Part shown: piece after piece, positions 47,003 to 56,650 of the stretch | How positions within the stretch are numbered: position 1 is the stretch's first letter | Layout: each line of letters begins with the position of its first letter | From: Vibrio rotiferianus CAIM 577 = LMG 21460 | GTDB lineage: Bacteria > Pseudomonadota > Gammaproteobacteria > Enterobacterales > Vibrionaceae | Reading direction: 5' to 3' | NCBI RefSeq assembly: GCF_002741985.1 | Contig: NZ_APHW01000003.1 | Location: 1-56,650, forward strand | Length of the DNA stretch: 56,650 nt | The notes under the pieces: generated by a model | What the model saw: the letters and a program-made list of their open reading frames with translations, nothing else | Databases searched by the model: none | What the model was told of the DNA's origin: nothing | Made by a program: the position numbers and the translations under genes

Positions 47003-48184
47003 TTAGCTCAGTTTTACTTGAGTCGGTTTCACGTTTTCACTTGGATAACAGCCCAATACTTTCAAGTGCTTAGTGATCTTTGTGAGCTCATCTAATACTT
47101 GTTGCATCTCCGTAGAACCAAGGTGGGATTCAAGGTCGACATAGAACATTTCTTCCCATGGGTTACCCATGATTGGACGAGACTCTAACTTGGTCATGTT
47201 GATGCCAAAACGTTGTAGAACCAGCAGCGTTTCTACCAAAGAGCCTGCCTCTTGCGAAGTCGACATGATCAGCGTGGTCTTGGCTGGAATTTGCGTAGAC
47301 ACTTCAACTGGTTTACGAGCGACGACGATAAAGCGAGTGTGGTTTTCGGTTTGGTTTGCGATGTTACCTTGGATAGCTTGTAGGCCATAAAGCTTGCCAC
47401 TTGAAGCGTTACCAATTGCAGCTACGTCATCGCGGTTAAGTTCTTGTACTTTTTGCATCGCATCAGCAGTACTTGCACAAGACTCTAGTTTCACACCTTT
47501 CATACGGCTAAGGAATTCGCTGCATTGCTGGTGTGGCTGCGGATGTGAGTAAAGGGTTTTGATATTCTCAAGGCGAATGTCTTTGGTTGCTACTAGGCAG
47601 TGCTCAATCGGTTGAGTCAGTTCACCAACGATGTATAACGTTGTGTGTTGTAGAAGATCGTACACTTCGTTGATAGAGCCAGAGCTGGTGTTTTCAATTG
47701 GCAGAACGCCGTAGTCAGCATGGCCAGATTCTACTGTCTGAGTCACTTCTTTGAAGTGTTCACAGTTGAGCTCAATCAGCTCTGTATTCTTGCGACTGAA
47801 GTATTCACGGCTAGCAAGATGAGAGTAAGAGCCTTTGGCACCAAGGAAAGCAACACGAGCAAGAGGCTTACGGCTTTGCTGTGGATTCACGAGGTTTTGC
47901 AGGTAGCTTTGTTGAAGAAGGACAGAATCTTCAATAATGGTATGGAAAAGCTTGGTGATGTACTGAGCGTCGAGTTCGTATTTATCACGGCCGTTGGTGA
48001 TCAGTTTAACCAGAAGTTGTTGTTCACGGACTGCGTCACGAACAGGTTTTGAAGTTTGGACTTTGCTTTTTGCCACTTCAATGCTGAGCTTTCGGCGTTC
48101 GGACAGCAGGCTTAATAACTCGTCATCGAGTTCATTCAAACGTAAACGAATTTCTTCCAGGGAAATAGGTTGGTCAGTCATCAA
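47003..48184 (-). CDS. pheA: Chorismate mutase / prephenate dehydratase PheA
   Basis: PheA makes phenylpyruvate from chorismate. The protein has 393 residues with three parts: AroQ chorismate mutase (1-90, IRLRLNELDDELLSLLSERRKLS), dehydratase (~105-285, FLGAKGSYSHLASREYF, PIENTSSGSINEVYDLL, IGNASSGKLYGL) and a C-terminal ACT domain with the Phe-binding ESRPIMGNPWEEMFYVDLE. Two adjacent ATGs (48184, 48181) are possible; AAGGAAAG precedes them. Expression is controlled by the leader peptide and attenuator upstream. Confidence 0.97.
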   Translation of the reverse strand: MMTDQPISLEEIRLRLNELDDELLSLLSERRKLSIEVAKSKVQTSKPVRDAVREQQLLVKLITNGRDKYELDAQYITKLFHTIIEDSVLLQQSYLQNLVNPQQSRKPLARVAFLGAKGSYSHLASREYFSRKNTELIELNCEHFKEVTQTVESGHADYGVLPIENTSSGSINEVYDLLQHTTLYIVGELTQPIEHCLVATKDIRLENIKTLYSHPQPHQQCSEFLSRMKGVKLESCASTADAMQKVQELNRDDVAAIGNASSGKLYGLQAIQGNIANQTENHTRFIVVARKPVEVSTQIPAKTTLIMSTSQEAGSLVETLLVLQRFGINMTKLESRPIMGNPWEEMFYVDLESHLGSTEMQQVLDELTKITKHLKVLGCYPSENVKPTQVKLS

Positions 48185-48200
48185 TTCTTTCCTTATAAAA

Positions 48201-48228
48201 AAAGCCCCCCCGATTTGGGAGGCTTTCT
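48201..48228 (-). promoter_or_regulatory. pheA attenuator (terminator hairpin)
   Basis: On the minus strand AAGCCTCCC pairs with GGGGGGGCT around AAATC, followed by seven Ts. The segment GTTGGAGGGGCTAAC between leader peptide and terminator can pair with the left arm, giving the antiterminator. Ribosome stalling at Phe codons of the leader would favour it. Confidence 0.85.
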
Positions 48229-48272
48229 GTTTGTTTTTGACTTTTCTTTCACAAACGAGTTAGCCCCTCCAA

Positions 48273-48320
48273 CTATGGAAGGAAAAAGAAGTCAAAAAGA
48301 AACAGGTTAGTTGAGTGCAT
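48273..48320 (-). CDS. pheL: pheA leader peptide PheL
   Basis: A 15-residue ORF, MHSTNLFLFDFFFLP, with five Phe codons. It ends just before the antiterminator segment and 88 bases upstream of pheA. Phe-rich content, spacing and the following attenuator identify it as the attenuation leader peptide. Its ribosome site is weak by inspection. Confidence 0.9.
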   Translation of the reverse strand: MHSTNLFLFDFFFLP

Positions 48321-48350
48321 AAATAGTGCTTAATTTGTGAGTGTTTAAAC

Positions 48351-48380
48351 ACAATAAGCAAGCAGGCGGGGAGCGTCAAG
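48351..48380 (-). promoter_or_regulatory. pheL-pheA promoter
   Basis: On the minus strand TTGACG (48380-48375), 18 bp, TATTGT (48356-48351). It lies ~31 bases upstream of the leader ATG. Confidence 0.7.
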
Positions 48381-48382
48381 CA

Positions 48383-48407
48383 AAAAAATAGCGCCTTTCG
48401 GCGCTAC
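48383..48407 (-). terminator. Terminator of raiA
   Basis: TAGCGCC GAAA GGCGCTA on the minus strand, followed by seven Ts. Confidence 0.9.
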
Positions 48408-48425
48408 TTCCTCAATCTGGACGTT

Positions 48426-48752
48426 TTACTCTTCTTCTTCCACTAGCTCAGGCTTATTCGCACGTCGAGCTTCAGGTTTGTGGGTCAGCTTATTCAGTTG
48501 TCGTTCTAGTTTTTGCTCCACTTCATTAATAGCTGCGTAAAGATCTTCGTGAGTTGCTGAGGCGATTAGCTGGCCTTTAGGAACTTTAATAACGGCTTCG
48601 AATTTCTTCTGTTTGTTTGGTTCCTCGCTGAATGTTGCTTGGCATCCAATGATGTCTACTTGCCATTTCTCCAGCTTTTTAAATTTGCTCTCAATATGAG
48701 CGCGGATTGCAGAGGTGATTTCGATGTTTTTACCAGTAATGTTCATTGTCAT
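48426..48752 (-). CDS. raiA: Ribosome hibernation factor RaiA (YfiA)
   Basis: RaiA binds the A/P sites of the 30S subunit and blocks translation in stationary phase and cold. The protein has 108 residues: MTMNITGKNIEITSAIRAHIE, EKWQVDIIGC, HEDLYAAINEVEQKLERQLNKL. The C-terminal acidic tail (VEEEE) distinguishes it from short HPF. The raiA-pheL-pheA order is as in E. coli. CRP-like sites upstream suggest carbon-state control, as known for E. coli raiA. Confidence 0.95.
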   Translation of the reverse strand: MTMNITGKNIEITSAIRAHIESKFKKLEKWQVDIIGCQATFSEEPNKQKKFEAVIKVPKGQLIASATHEDLYAAINEVEQKLERQLNKLTHKPEARRANKPELVEEEE

Positions 48753-48818
48753 AAATGTTTTTCCTCTGTTTCATCCCTCATGGGTTGAGTTCAGATTACC
48801 GCTTTGAGGAGAAAAGAA

Positions 48819-48834
48819 TGTGATCTAGATCGCT
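48819..48834 (-). promoter_or_regulatory. CRP-like site upstream of raiA
   Basis: TGTGA TCTAGA TCGCT, one mismatch to TGTGA-N6-TCACA ignoring the final base; ~70 bp upstream of the raiA start. Confidence 0.5.
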
Positions 48835-49028
48835 TTTTTGGATGGGTTTTTCGAGATGAAAAATGAATGTGATCTCACTCAAGAACTGCTGAGATTTATG
48901 TGAAAATTGCTTGTTATCGGATTCGAAATCATTAGATTGGATAGAGTACTGAGCTGAAAACTAACCCGTTTTTAGGGGAGTTATACGGCCTGTAATTCTA
49001 GTTAGTTAAAAATTAACCAGATCAAAGA

Positions 49029-49044
49029 TGTGAATCAGATCACT
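49029..49044. promoter_or_regulatory. CRP-like site in the raiA/mltF gap
   Basis: TGTGA ATCAGA TCACT matches the CRP consensus apart from the last base. It is ~280 bp from raiA, rather far. A half-site (TGTGATCTCAC) lies at 48868-48878. The rest of this 367-bp gap holds no gene I can support. Confidence 0.5.
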
Positions 49045-49070
49045 CTTAAAGTGCACAATAAGTTAGATTC

Positions 49071-49103
49071 AAAAACGCCGCTCAATTATTGAGCAGCGTT
49101 TTT
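49071..49103 (-). terminator. Terminator of the mltF-like gene
   Basis: AAAAACGCNGCTCAAT and its complement, one internal mismatch, then TTTTT; A and T runs on both sides, so it could act in both directions. Confidence 0.88.
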
Positions 49104-49119
49104 GGTTTTTAGTCCTGGA

Positions 49120-50589
49120 TTAAGGTGTTTGGTTGACTCTGTGAAGCGGTGTCATAAAGACTGGATCCTCTGGAACTAATCGGACGTTATCGAGTGTCTT
49201 TGCAAGATCGAGGCTTTCTAACTGTTTGTAGATGACGTAGTAGCGGTTCACATTGGTTACGTATCTCCCCGTTTCTCCTAAACTTCTGCGCGTTACGACT
49301 TCAACATTATTGAACCATACGTTAGGGTCGTAGCCTTGTTGAGCTGCGCGCTTACGCATTCTCTCAATATTTCCTGGTCCTGCATTGTACGCTGCTAGTG
49401 TTAAGTAGAGTTTGTTCTCTTTACTGATGGCATTATCACTGAAGTAATACCGGCGAAGAAACGCTAAGTATTTCACCCCTGCATGAACGTTGTTCTCTAG
49501 ATTACGGACATTCTTAATATTCACATTAGGATCACTCGCTGTGCTCGGTAAAATCTGCATAATGCCGACTGCACCACGGCTTGATACTAAGTTGTTGTCA
49601 AACCCTGATTCCTGATACGCCACTGCGGCGATGAGCAGGTAATCGAAATCATATTTCTCTCCATATTTAGTAAACAGTGAAGAGAGCTTTTCTAGTTGAG
49701 CAATCTTTTTCGGATTCAGAGCCTTGTTAAGCCAATTGGTATTATCGATGTATTTCCCATAGATGACGTTGCCAAGTAGGGTGCCGGATTTAGCTGTACG
49801 AACAAACTTATTCACCACCTTCATTAACTCGGGGCTATCGTGGCGCATTGCCCAAGCAATTTCCCCTCCTTTACGGATTGGTATTTTAGTATGGGCTCGT
49901 ATGTCATCCATAAAACTCATCCACAGCTTGGCTTTGTGGCTATCAAGAACGATAGCTTTGACATAACCGTTGTTAAGCATCCCAACCAATTCGTAATCTT
50001 GTAGTGTTTCTTCGATAAAATGCACCACTATTGGCGGTAAGCCTTTCTTATTGAGTTTTTTGTTTAAGGCTTGAATGCTTTCAAAGTAGCTTGAACTCGC
50101 CCGGAGCCAAATCTCTTTCCCACTCAGTTGCTCAATCTTGGTCATCGATGGGGTGTCTTTGTTTGTGATGACCCACTCTTCTATCCCTGAAATTGCCGGA
50201 TCACTAAAGTCGACCAGTTTTTTGCGCGCTTCGGTAATGGTGAGATTCGCGACGACCAAATCTCCTAAGCCCTGCTCAAGAGAAGGTAATAGCTCATCAC
50301 GAGAAACCGGGATAATTTGAATATTGAGTTTTGGCTTGAGCTTACGGAGATCTTTTTCGAAATGAGCCAGTAGTTCTGCTCCTATTCCTTTTGGTTCTCC
50401 ACCTTCTACGTAATAGAAACCAAGATCGGCAGAGACGAGTACGCGTAATACGTTTCTTTCTTTAATGACGTCGAGATCGCCAGTGTAAGGCGGTTGTCTG
50501 AGAGGGGATAGCTCGAGCGCAAAACTCGAAGCGGAGACTAGGAATAACAGTCCTGTCCATAACTTTGATAGTGTCACGTTCACATCCAT
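49120..50589 (-). CDS. MltF-like membrane-bound lytic transglycosylase
   Basis: A 489-residue protein: signal peptide or anchor (SKLWTGLLFLVSASSFA), a periplasmic SBP_bac_3 solute-binding domain (~40-275, LRVLVSADLGFYYVEGGEPKG) and a C-terminal SLT domain with the catalytic Glu in AVAYQESGFDNN, RGAVGIMQILPSTA and LTLAAYNAGPGNIERM. This is the MltF domain order. In MltF the first domain senses muropeptides and controls the enzyme. It could be a paralogue of the E. coli-type MltF, so I give no symbol. Confidence 0.9.
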   Translation of the reverse strand: MDVNVTLSKLWTGLLFLVSASSFALELSPLRQPPYTGDLDVIKERNVLRVLVSADLGFYYVEGGEPKGIGAELLAHFEKDLRKLKPKLNIQIIPVSRDELLPSLEQGLGDLVVANLTITEARKKLVDFSDPAISGIEEWVITNKDTPSMTKIEQLSGKEIWLRASSSYFESIQALNKKLNKKGLPPIVVHFIEETLQDYELVGMLNNGYVKAIVLDSHKAKLWMSFMDDIRAHTKIPIRKGGEIAWAMRHDSPELMKVVNKFVRTAKSGTLLGNVIYGKYIDNTNWLNKALNPKKIAQLEKLSSLFTKYGEKYDFDYLLIAAVAYQESGFDNNLVSSRGAVGIMQILPSTASDPNVNIKNVRNLENNVHAGVKYLAFLRRYYFSDNAISKENKLYLTLAAYNAGPGNIERMRKRAAQQGYDPNVWFNNVEVVTRRSLGETGRYVTNVNRYYVIYKQLESLDLAKTLDNVRLVPEDPVFMTPLHRVNQTP

Positions 50590-50678
50590 GCTGATGGTGA
50601 AGGAGAATCTTAAGCATATGTAGTGCTTATAAAATCATCAAGTTAGTGGATGGGGCAAAATTAAGAGGGGTAAATAAA

Positions 50679-50706
50679 ACCGCCACAGTTTTCGCTGTGG
50701 CGGTTG
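50679..50706 (-). terminator. Terminator of bamD
   Basis: AACCGCCACAG and CTGTGGCGGTT around a short loop. The T run on the minus strand is weak. Confidence 0.75.
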
Positions 50707-50710
50707 GGGA

Positions 50711-51439
50711 TTATTTTACAGGATTAAGCTTGATTAGCTCTTCTGTTCTAGCAACCGCGTCTTTTAGATCAAGCTGCTTGTAAGCTTCAAGTTGAATCTC
50801 AAGCGACTTACGAGCGGCTTCAGTATCTGGGAACGATTTTTGTAGCTCTTGTGCGCGGTTAATTGCAGCAATCCAAGCTTCACGGCGCAAATAGAAGTCA
50901 GCTGTTGCAAGGTCGTAGTTTGCTAGACGGTTCTTCAGTGCCACCATACGTTTTTGCGAATCTTCCGCGTAAGGGCTGTTCGGGTAGCGCTCTAGCAGTT
51001 TTTTGAAATCATCGAATGCTTTCTTCACCGGCTCTGGGTCACGGTCGCTACGGTCTACGTTGAATAGGTCATGCATAAAGTTACGGTCTTGCGCCATGTG
51101 GCTCAAACCACGCATGTACAATACCCAGTCCATTTTTTCATGCGTTGGGTTTAAACGCATAAAGCGAGAAATCGTTGCCAGGCCGAGGGCTAGGTCGTCG
51201 TTTTTGTAGTACGCGTAGATAAGGTCAAGTTGCACCTGCTCAGAGTAGGCACCAAACGGGTAACGCGAATCTAATGCTTCTAATTTCTCGATGGCTGAAA
51301 GCCAGTTACCACTTTGAAGAGACGTTTGTGCGTCTGCATACAGTTCAGAAGGTGGCACATCAGGAACGATTTCTTCTTTGCTTGCACAGCCAAACAGAAG
51401 GGATACCGCTAAAAGGCCTATTAAAGTCTGATGTTTCAT
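50711..51439 (-). CDS. bamD: Outer-membrane assembly lipoprotein BamD
   Basis: BamD is the essential lipoprotein of the BAM complex that inserts beta-barrel proteins into the outer membrane. The protein has 242 residues. Lipobox LLFGC at Cys18, followed by Ala-Ser. Five TPR-like helical repeats follow, including LYADAQTSLQSGNWLSAIEKLE, YPFGAYSEQVQLDLIYAYY and RYPNSPYAED. It is divergent from rluD, the same as in E. coli. Confidence 0.96.
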   Translation of the reverse strand: MKHQTLIGLLAVSLLFGCASKEEIVPDVPPSELYADAQTSLQSGNWLSAIEKLEALDSRYPFGAYSEQVQLDLIYAYYKNDDLALGLATISRFMRLNPTHEKMDWVLYMRGLSHMAQDRNFMHDLFNVDRSDRDPEPVKKAFDDFKKLLERYPNSPYAEDSQKRMVALKNRLANYDLATADFYLRREAWIAAINRAQELQKSFPDTEAARKSLEIQLEAYKQLDLKDAVARTEELIKLNPVK

Positions 51440-51575
51440 ATCAGGAGTCTGTTCCTTGAATCTAAATATTTCTTAAGCTGCCGTTACTTTCTTTCCAGTA
51501 ACAGATACAATGACGTAATAGTCTATTTTTCCACAGTCGTGAGCATTAGTCTCACAGTTTTTAAAAAAGTTCGAT

Positions 51576-52553
51576 ATGGCTCAGCAGATTGTTTTAACCA
51601 ACACCGTAAAAGATAGCCAGTTAGGTCAACGTTTAGACCAAGCTATCGCCGAATTGTTCGCTGATTTCTCTCGCTCTCGCTTGAAAGAGTGGTTGCTTGA
51701 CGGGAAAGTACAAGTGAATGGTGAAGTTGTCACTAAACCTCGCACCAAAGTAATGGGTGGTGAGGAAATTACCTTGCAAGCCGAGCTGGAAGATGAAGAG
51801 CGCTGGGAAGCACAAGATATCCCGCTAGATATCGTCTACGAAGATGAAGACATCATCGTAATCAACAAACCTCGTGATTTTGTGGTACACCCTGGTGCAG
51901 GCACACCGGATGGCACAGTGCTAAACGCATTGCTGCATCATTACCCAGACATCGCTGAAGTACCTCGTGCAGGTATCGTGCACCGTTTGGATAAAGACAC
52001 AACAGGTCTGATGGTGGTCGCGAAAACTGTTCCAGCTCAAACTCGCTTAGTTCGTGCACTGCAAAAACGCAATATCACTCGTGAGTATGAAGCGATTGCA
52101 ATCGGCCGTATGACGGCGGGCGGTAAAGTGGATCAGCCGATTGGCCGCCACTCTACTAAGCGTACACTTATGGCGGTTGCTCCTTTGGGTAAACCGGCGG
52201 TAACACACTACCGTGTAGCGGAGCACTTCCGTGAACACACGCGTATCCGTCTTCGCCTAGAAACAGGCCGTACACACCAAATCCGTGTGCACATGTCTTA
52301 CCTACAGCATCCGCTACTTGGTGATACTGCATACGGCGGTCGCGCACGTATTCCTACTGGAGCATCGGAAGAGCTTACTGCAATGATCCGTGGCTTTGAC
52401 CGTCAAGCGCTGCACGCGGTAATGCTACGTTTTGAACATCCTATCACTGGTGAGGAGCTAGAGTTCCATGCCCCGGTTCCTGATGACATGGTTGCGATGA
52501 CAGAAGCGCTGCGTAAAGATACAGAAGAGTTCGGTCTGCCTGACGAGTTCTAA
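51576..52553 (+). CDS. rluD: 23S rRNA pseudouridine synthase RluD
   Basis: RluD makes pseudouridines 1911, 1915 and 1917 in helix 69 of 23S rRNA. The protein has 325 residues: an N-terminal S4 domain (QRLDQAIAELFADFSRSRLKEWL) and a catalytic domain with GIVHRLDKDTTGLMVVAKT containing the catalytic Asp. ETGRTHQIRVHMSYLQHPLLGD follows. pgeF starts 1 base after the stop codon, so the two are translationally coupled. Confidence 0.97.
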   Translation: MAQQIVLTNTVKDSQLGQRLDQAIAELFADFSRSRLKEWLLDGKVQVNGEVVTKPRTKVMGGEEITLQAELEDEERWEAQDIPLDIVYEDEDIIVINKPRDFVVHPGAGTPDGTVLNALLHHYPDIAEVPRAGIVHRLDKDTTGLMVVAKTVPAQTRLVRALQKRNITREYEAIAIGRMTAGGKVDQPIGRHSTKRTLMAVAPLGKPAVTHYRVAEHFREHTRIRLRLETGRTHQIRVHMSYLQHPLLGDTAYGGRARIPTGASEELTAMIRGFDRQALHAVMLRFEHPITGEELEFHAPVPDDMVAMTEALRKDTEEFGLPDEF

Positions 52554-52554
52554 T

Positions 52555-53283
52555 ATGAAGACGATTCTCCCTAACTGGCCCGCACCAAAAAACGTTAAAG
52601 CTTTCGCCTCTACTAGAGTCGGAGGCTTTTCGAGTGCACCTTATCAAGGGCTTAACCTTGGTGCTCATGTTGGGGATGACCCGTCCATCGTAGAAAAGAA
52701 CCGTGCTTGGTTGGCGCAGCAAGCTGATATGCCAAGTGCGCCAATTTGGTTGAACCAAACTCACTCTACAGTGGTCGCTCAAGTGAGTGCGCCAACGACT
52801 CAAGTGCTTGATGCTGATGGTGTATTTACCTCTGCAAGCAATGTAGTCTGTTCTGCTATGACTGCGGACTGTTTGCCTGTTCTGTTAACCAATACGCAAG
52901 GCACCCAAGTTGCGGCAGTTCATGCTGGTTGGCGTGGCTTAGCAAATGGTATCGTTGAAAACGCCCTCGAGTTGTTTTCTGGGGAAGTTATGGCGTGGTT
53001 AGGTCCTGCAATTGGTCCTCAAGCATTTGAAGTCGGTGAAGATGTTCTGCAAGCCTTTGTGGATTTCGACTCGCAAGCTCATCAAGCGTTTACTCCGCGT
53101 GATGTTGAAGGCAAGTGGTTGGCGGATATGTCCAAGCTTGCAACTCAGCGCCTCAATAAACTTGGCATCACTCAGGTATTTGATTCTGGCCTGTGTACTT
53201 TCCAAGACAAAGAAGACTTCTATTCCTATCGCCGCGATGGTGTGACTGGTCGACAAGCGACTTTTATTTGGATCGAGGACTAA
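52555..53283 (+). CDS. pgeF: Peptidoglycan editing factor PgeF (YfiH)
   Basis: A 242-residue laccase-domain protein. Family motifs: STRVGGFSSAPYQGLNLG, WLNQTHSTVV (His), MTADCLPVLL (Cys) and AVHAGWRGLANGI (His), the Cys/His set of the metal site. E. coli YfiH is an amidase that corrects misincorporation of L-Ser into peptidoglycan precursors. It overlaps functionally with nothing else here but sits between rluD and clpB as in E. coli. Confidence 0.95.
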   Translation: MKTILPNWPAPKNVKAFASTRVGGFSSAPYQGLNLGAHVGDDPSIVEKNRAWLAQQADMPSAPIWLNQTHSTVVAQVSAPTTQVLDADGVFTSASNVVCSAMTADCLPVLLTNTQGTQVAAVHAGWRGLANGIVENALELFSGEVMAWLGPAIGPQAFEVGEDVLQAFVDFDSQAHQAFTPRDVEGKWLADMSKLATQRLNKLGITQVFDSGLCTFQDKEDFYSYRRDGVTGRQATFIWIED

Positions 53284-53352
53284 CTAGTACAGCGCAAAAG
53301 TGCGAAGATGCCTATCTTCATTTTTGCAAAGCTATCTTTATTAATTAACTCC

Positions 53353-53380
53353 CTTGAAATTCTCCCTTTGCGTATCCATC
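53353..53380 (+). promoter_or_regulatory. Candidate heat-shock (sigma-32) promoter of clpB
   Basis: CTCCCTTGAA matches the sigma-32 -35 region (CNCCCTTGAA). TCCATCTT lies 16 bases downstream and partly matches CCCCATTT. It is placed ~50 bp before the clpB start. Confidence 0.6.
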
Positions 53381-53429
53381 TTTCTAACTGTCAAAAGAAT
53401 TTTCTTAAGTTGAGGTTAGGAAGAAAGAT

Positions 53430-56003
<2,574 letters not shown>

Positions 56004-56044
56004 TTGCATCAATGCATTGAAAAGTGAGACCAAGTTCAAGTTTT

Positions 56045-56067
56045 AGGGGGCGTTAGCCCCCTTTTTA
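56045..56067 (+). terminator. Terminator of clpB
   Basis: AGGGGGC GTTA GCCCCCT followed by Ts. Confidence 0.92.
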
Positions 56068-56140
56068 ATACACTTTTATCGGGTTTTGATTGTTTTCTAT
56101 ACGAACAAACCAAAAAGATAAGTTTTTTTGAAAAATAGGC

Positions 56141-56168
56141 TTGTGTTCCTAAACTAACTCCCTATAAT
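56141..56168 (+). promoter_or_regulatory. rrn promoter P1
   Basis: TTGTGT (56141-56146), 16 bp, TATAAT (56163-56168). An AT-rich UP-like element lies upstream and a GC-rich discriminator (GCGCCTCC) downstream. This is the ppGpp-sensitive rrn P1 pattern. Confidence 0.85.
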
Positions 56169-56266
56169 GCGCCTCCGTTGTCACGGGAAAGCAAGCAAAG
56201 CGAAGCCGAGATAACAAGGTCAGTGAGTTCTAAAGTAACTCACAGAGAAATAACTTAAAAAAGTGT

Positions 56267-56294
56267 TTGACACGATAAGTTATCTCGCTAAAAT
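56267..56294 (+). promoter_or_regulatory. rrn promoter P2
   Basis: TTGACA (56267-56272), 16 bp, TAAAAT (56289-56294). Confidence 0.85.
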
Positions 56295-56325
56295 GACCGT
56301 CCACTTTGAAGAGAAGTTCAGAGTG

Positions 56326-56335
56326 TGCTCTTTAA
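56326..56335 (+). promoter_or_regulatory. rrn boxA antitermination site
   Basis: TGCTCTTTAA matches boxA (TGCTCTTTA), which recruits NusB/NusE to prevent Rho termination. It lies ~30 bases after P2. Confidence 0.85.
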
Positions 56336-56525
56336 AAATAAGAACCTATCAATCTGTGTGGGCACTCGTTGATGATAATCCAATTAGATATTTCTTTCTT
56401 AACGGAAGGCGGTATCAAATTAGGTTTCAATGAAACGAAGTGACCATTGAATCGAAAGATTCAGCACAGTCAATTCAAACATTACTTATGTAATGTTCAG
56501 TATTCATTGAGCCGAACAAAATCTT

Positions 56526-56650
56526 AAATTGAAGAGTTTGATCATGGCTCAGATTGAACGCTGGCGGCAGGCCTAACACATGCAAGTCGAGCGGAAACGA
56601 GTTATCTGAACCTTCGGGGAACGATAACGGCGTCGAGCGGCGGACGGGTG
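56526..56650 (+). rRNA. rrs: 16S ribosomal RNA (5' end only)
   Basis: Starts AAATTGAAGAGTTTGATCAT and continues through GGCTCAGATTGAACGCTGGC and CTAACACATGCAAGTCGAGC, the universal bacterial 16S 5' end. The gene runs off the window. An rrn operon after clpB corresponds to rrnG of E. coli. Confidence 0.99.

Noticed and set aside
53280..53300. TrpR operator between pgeF and clpB
   Set aside because: ACTAGTAC resembles one half of the trp operator, but the second half is missing and the genes have no link to tryptophan.

Overview
The window is a stretch of the large chromosome of a Vibrio, most like the parahaemolyticus/alginolyticus/harveyi group. The evidence is the gene content and order: lysS-vpsR, tas-mutH-rppH-ptsP-lgt-thyA, nptA-nhaR-hlyU-rpsT-murJ-ribF-ileS-lspA-fkpB-ispH, aroF-tyrA, raiA-pheA, bamD/rluD-pgeF-clpB-rrn. 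Most proteins are recognisable housekeeping orthologues. There is no prophage, integron or plasmid module. The species was not determined.

Layout. 1-6.7 kb: a flavodoxin fragment, xerD, dsbC, recJ, prfB (with its programmed +1 frameshift) and lysS. 6.9-9 kb: the biofilm regulator vpsR, then two small genes (38 and 83 codons). 9.1-17.5 kb: tas, a DUF6482 gene, a 264-bp MITE-like element, mutH, a DnaA-box-rich intergenic region, rppH, a frameshifted ptsP, a TSUP transporter, lgt and thyA. 17.5-19.7 kb: an intergenic repeat pair and nptA. 19.7-29.4 kb: nhaR, hlyU, rpsT and the classical murJ-ribF-ileS-lspA-fkpB-ispH block. 29.5-34.7 kb: the BtsS/BtsR pyruvate-type two-component system and a CstA-family transporter, with a remarkable 20-bp-phased repeat array upstream of cstA, and two small exported-protein genes. 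34.7-37.9 kb: peptidoglycan recycling (murQ, anmK, nagZ). 38-41.9 kb: aroF with TyrR boxes, a frameshifted tyrA, an M23 peptidase and a PilZ protein. 42-48.8 kb: ettA, slt, trpR, yjjX, pheA with a leader-peptide attenuator, and raiA. 49-56.65 kb: an MltF-like transglycosylase, bamD, rluD, pgeF, clpB, and then rRNA promoters with the first 125 bases of 16S rRNA.

Themes. Aromatic amino-acid control appears at several places: TyrR boxes at aroF, Phe attenuation at pheA, and trpR. Cell-wall turnover and export genes recur: lgt, lspA, murJ, murQ/anmK/nagZ, slt, mltF, M23 and bamD. The most interesting non-coding signals are (1) ten LytTR-type half-sites spaced exactly 20 bp apart upstream of cstA, (2) a cluster of DnaA boxes and GATC sites beside mutH, resembling the E. 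coli DARS2 locus, and (3) a TA-flanked inverted-repeat element that fills the gap between two convergent stop codons. Two genes that should be intact (ptsP and tyrA) each carry a small indel; sequencing error and real mutation cannot be told apart from the sequence alone.
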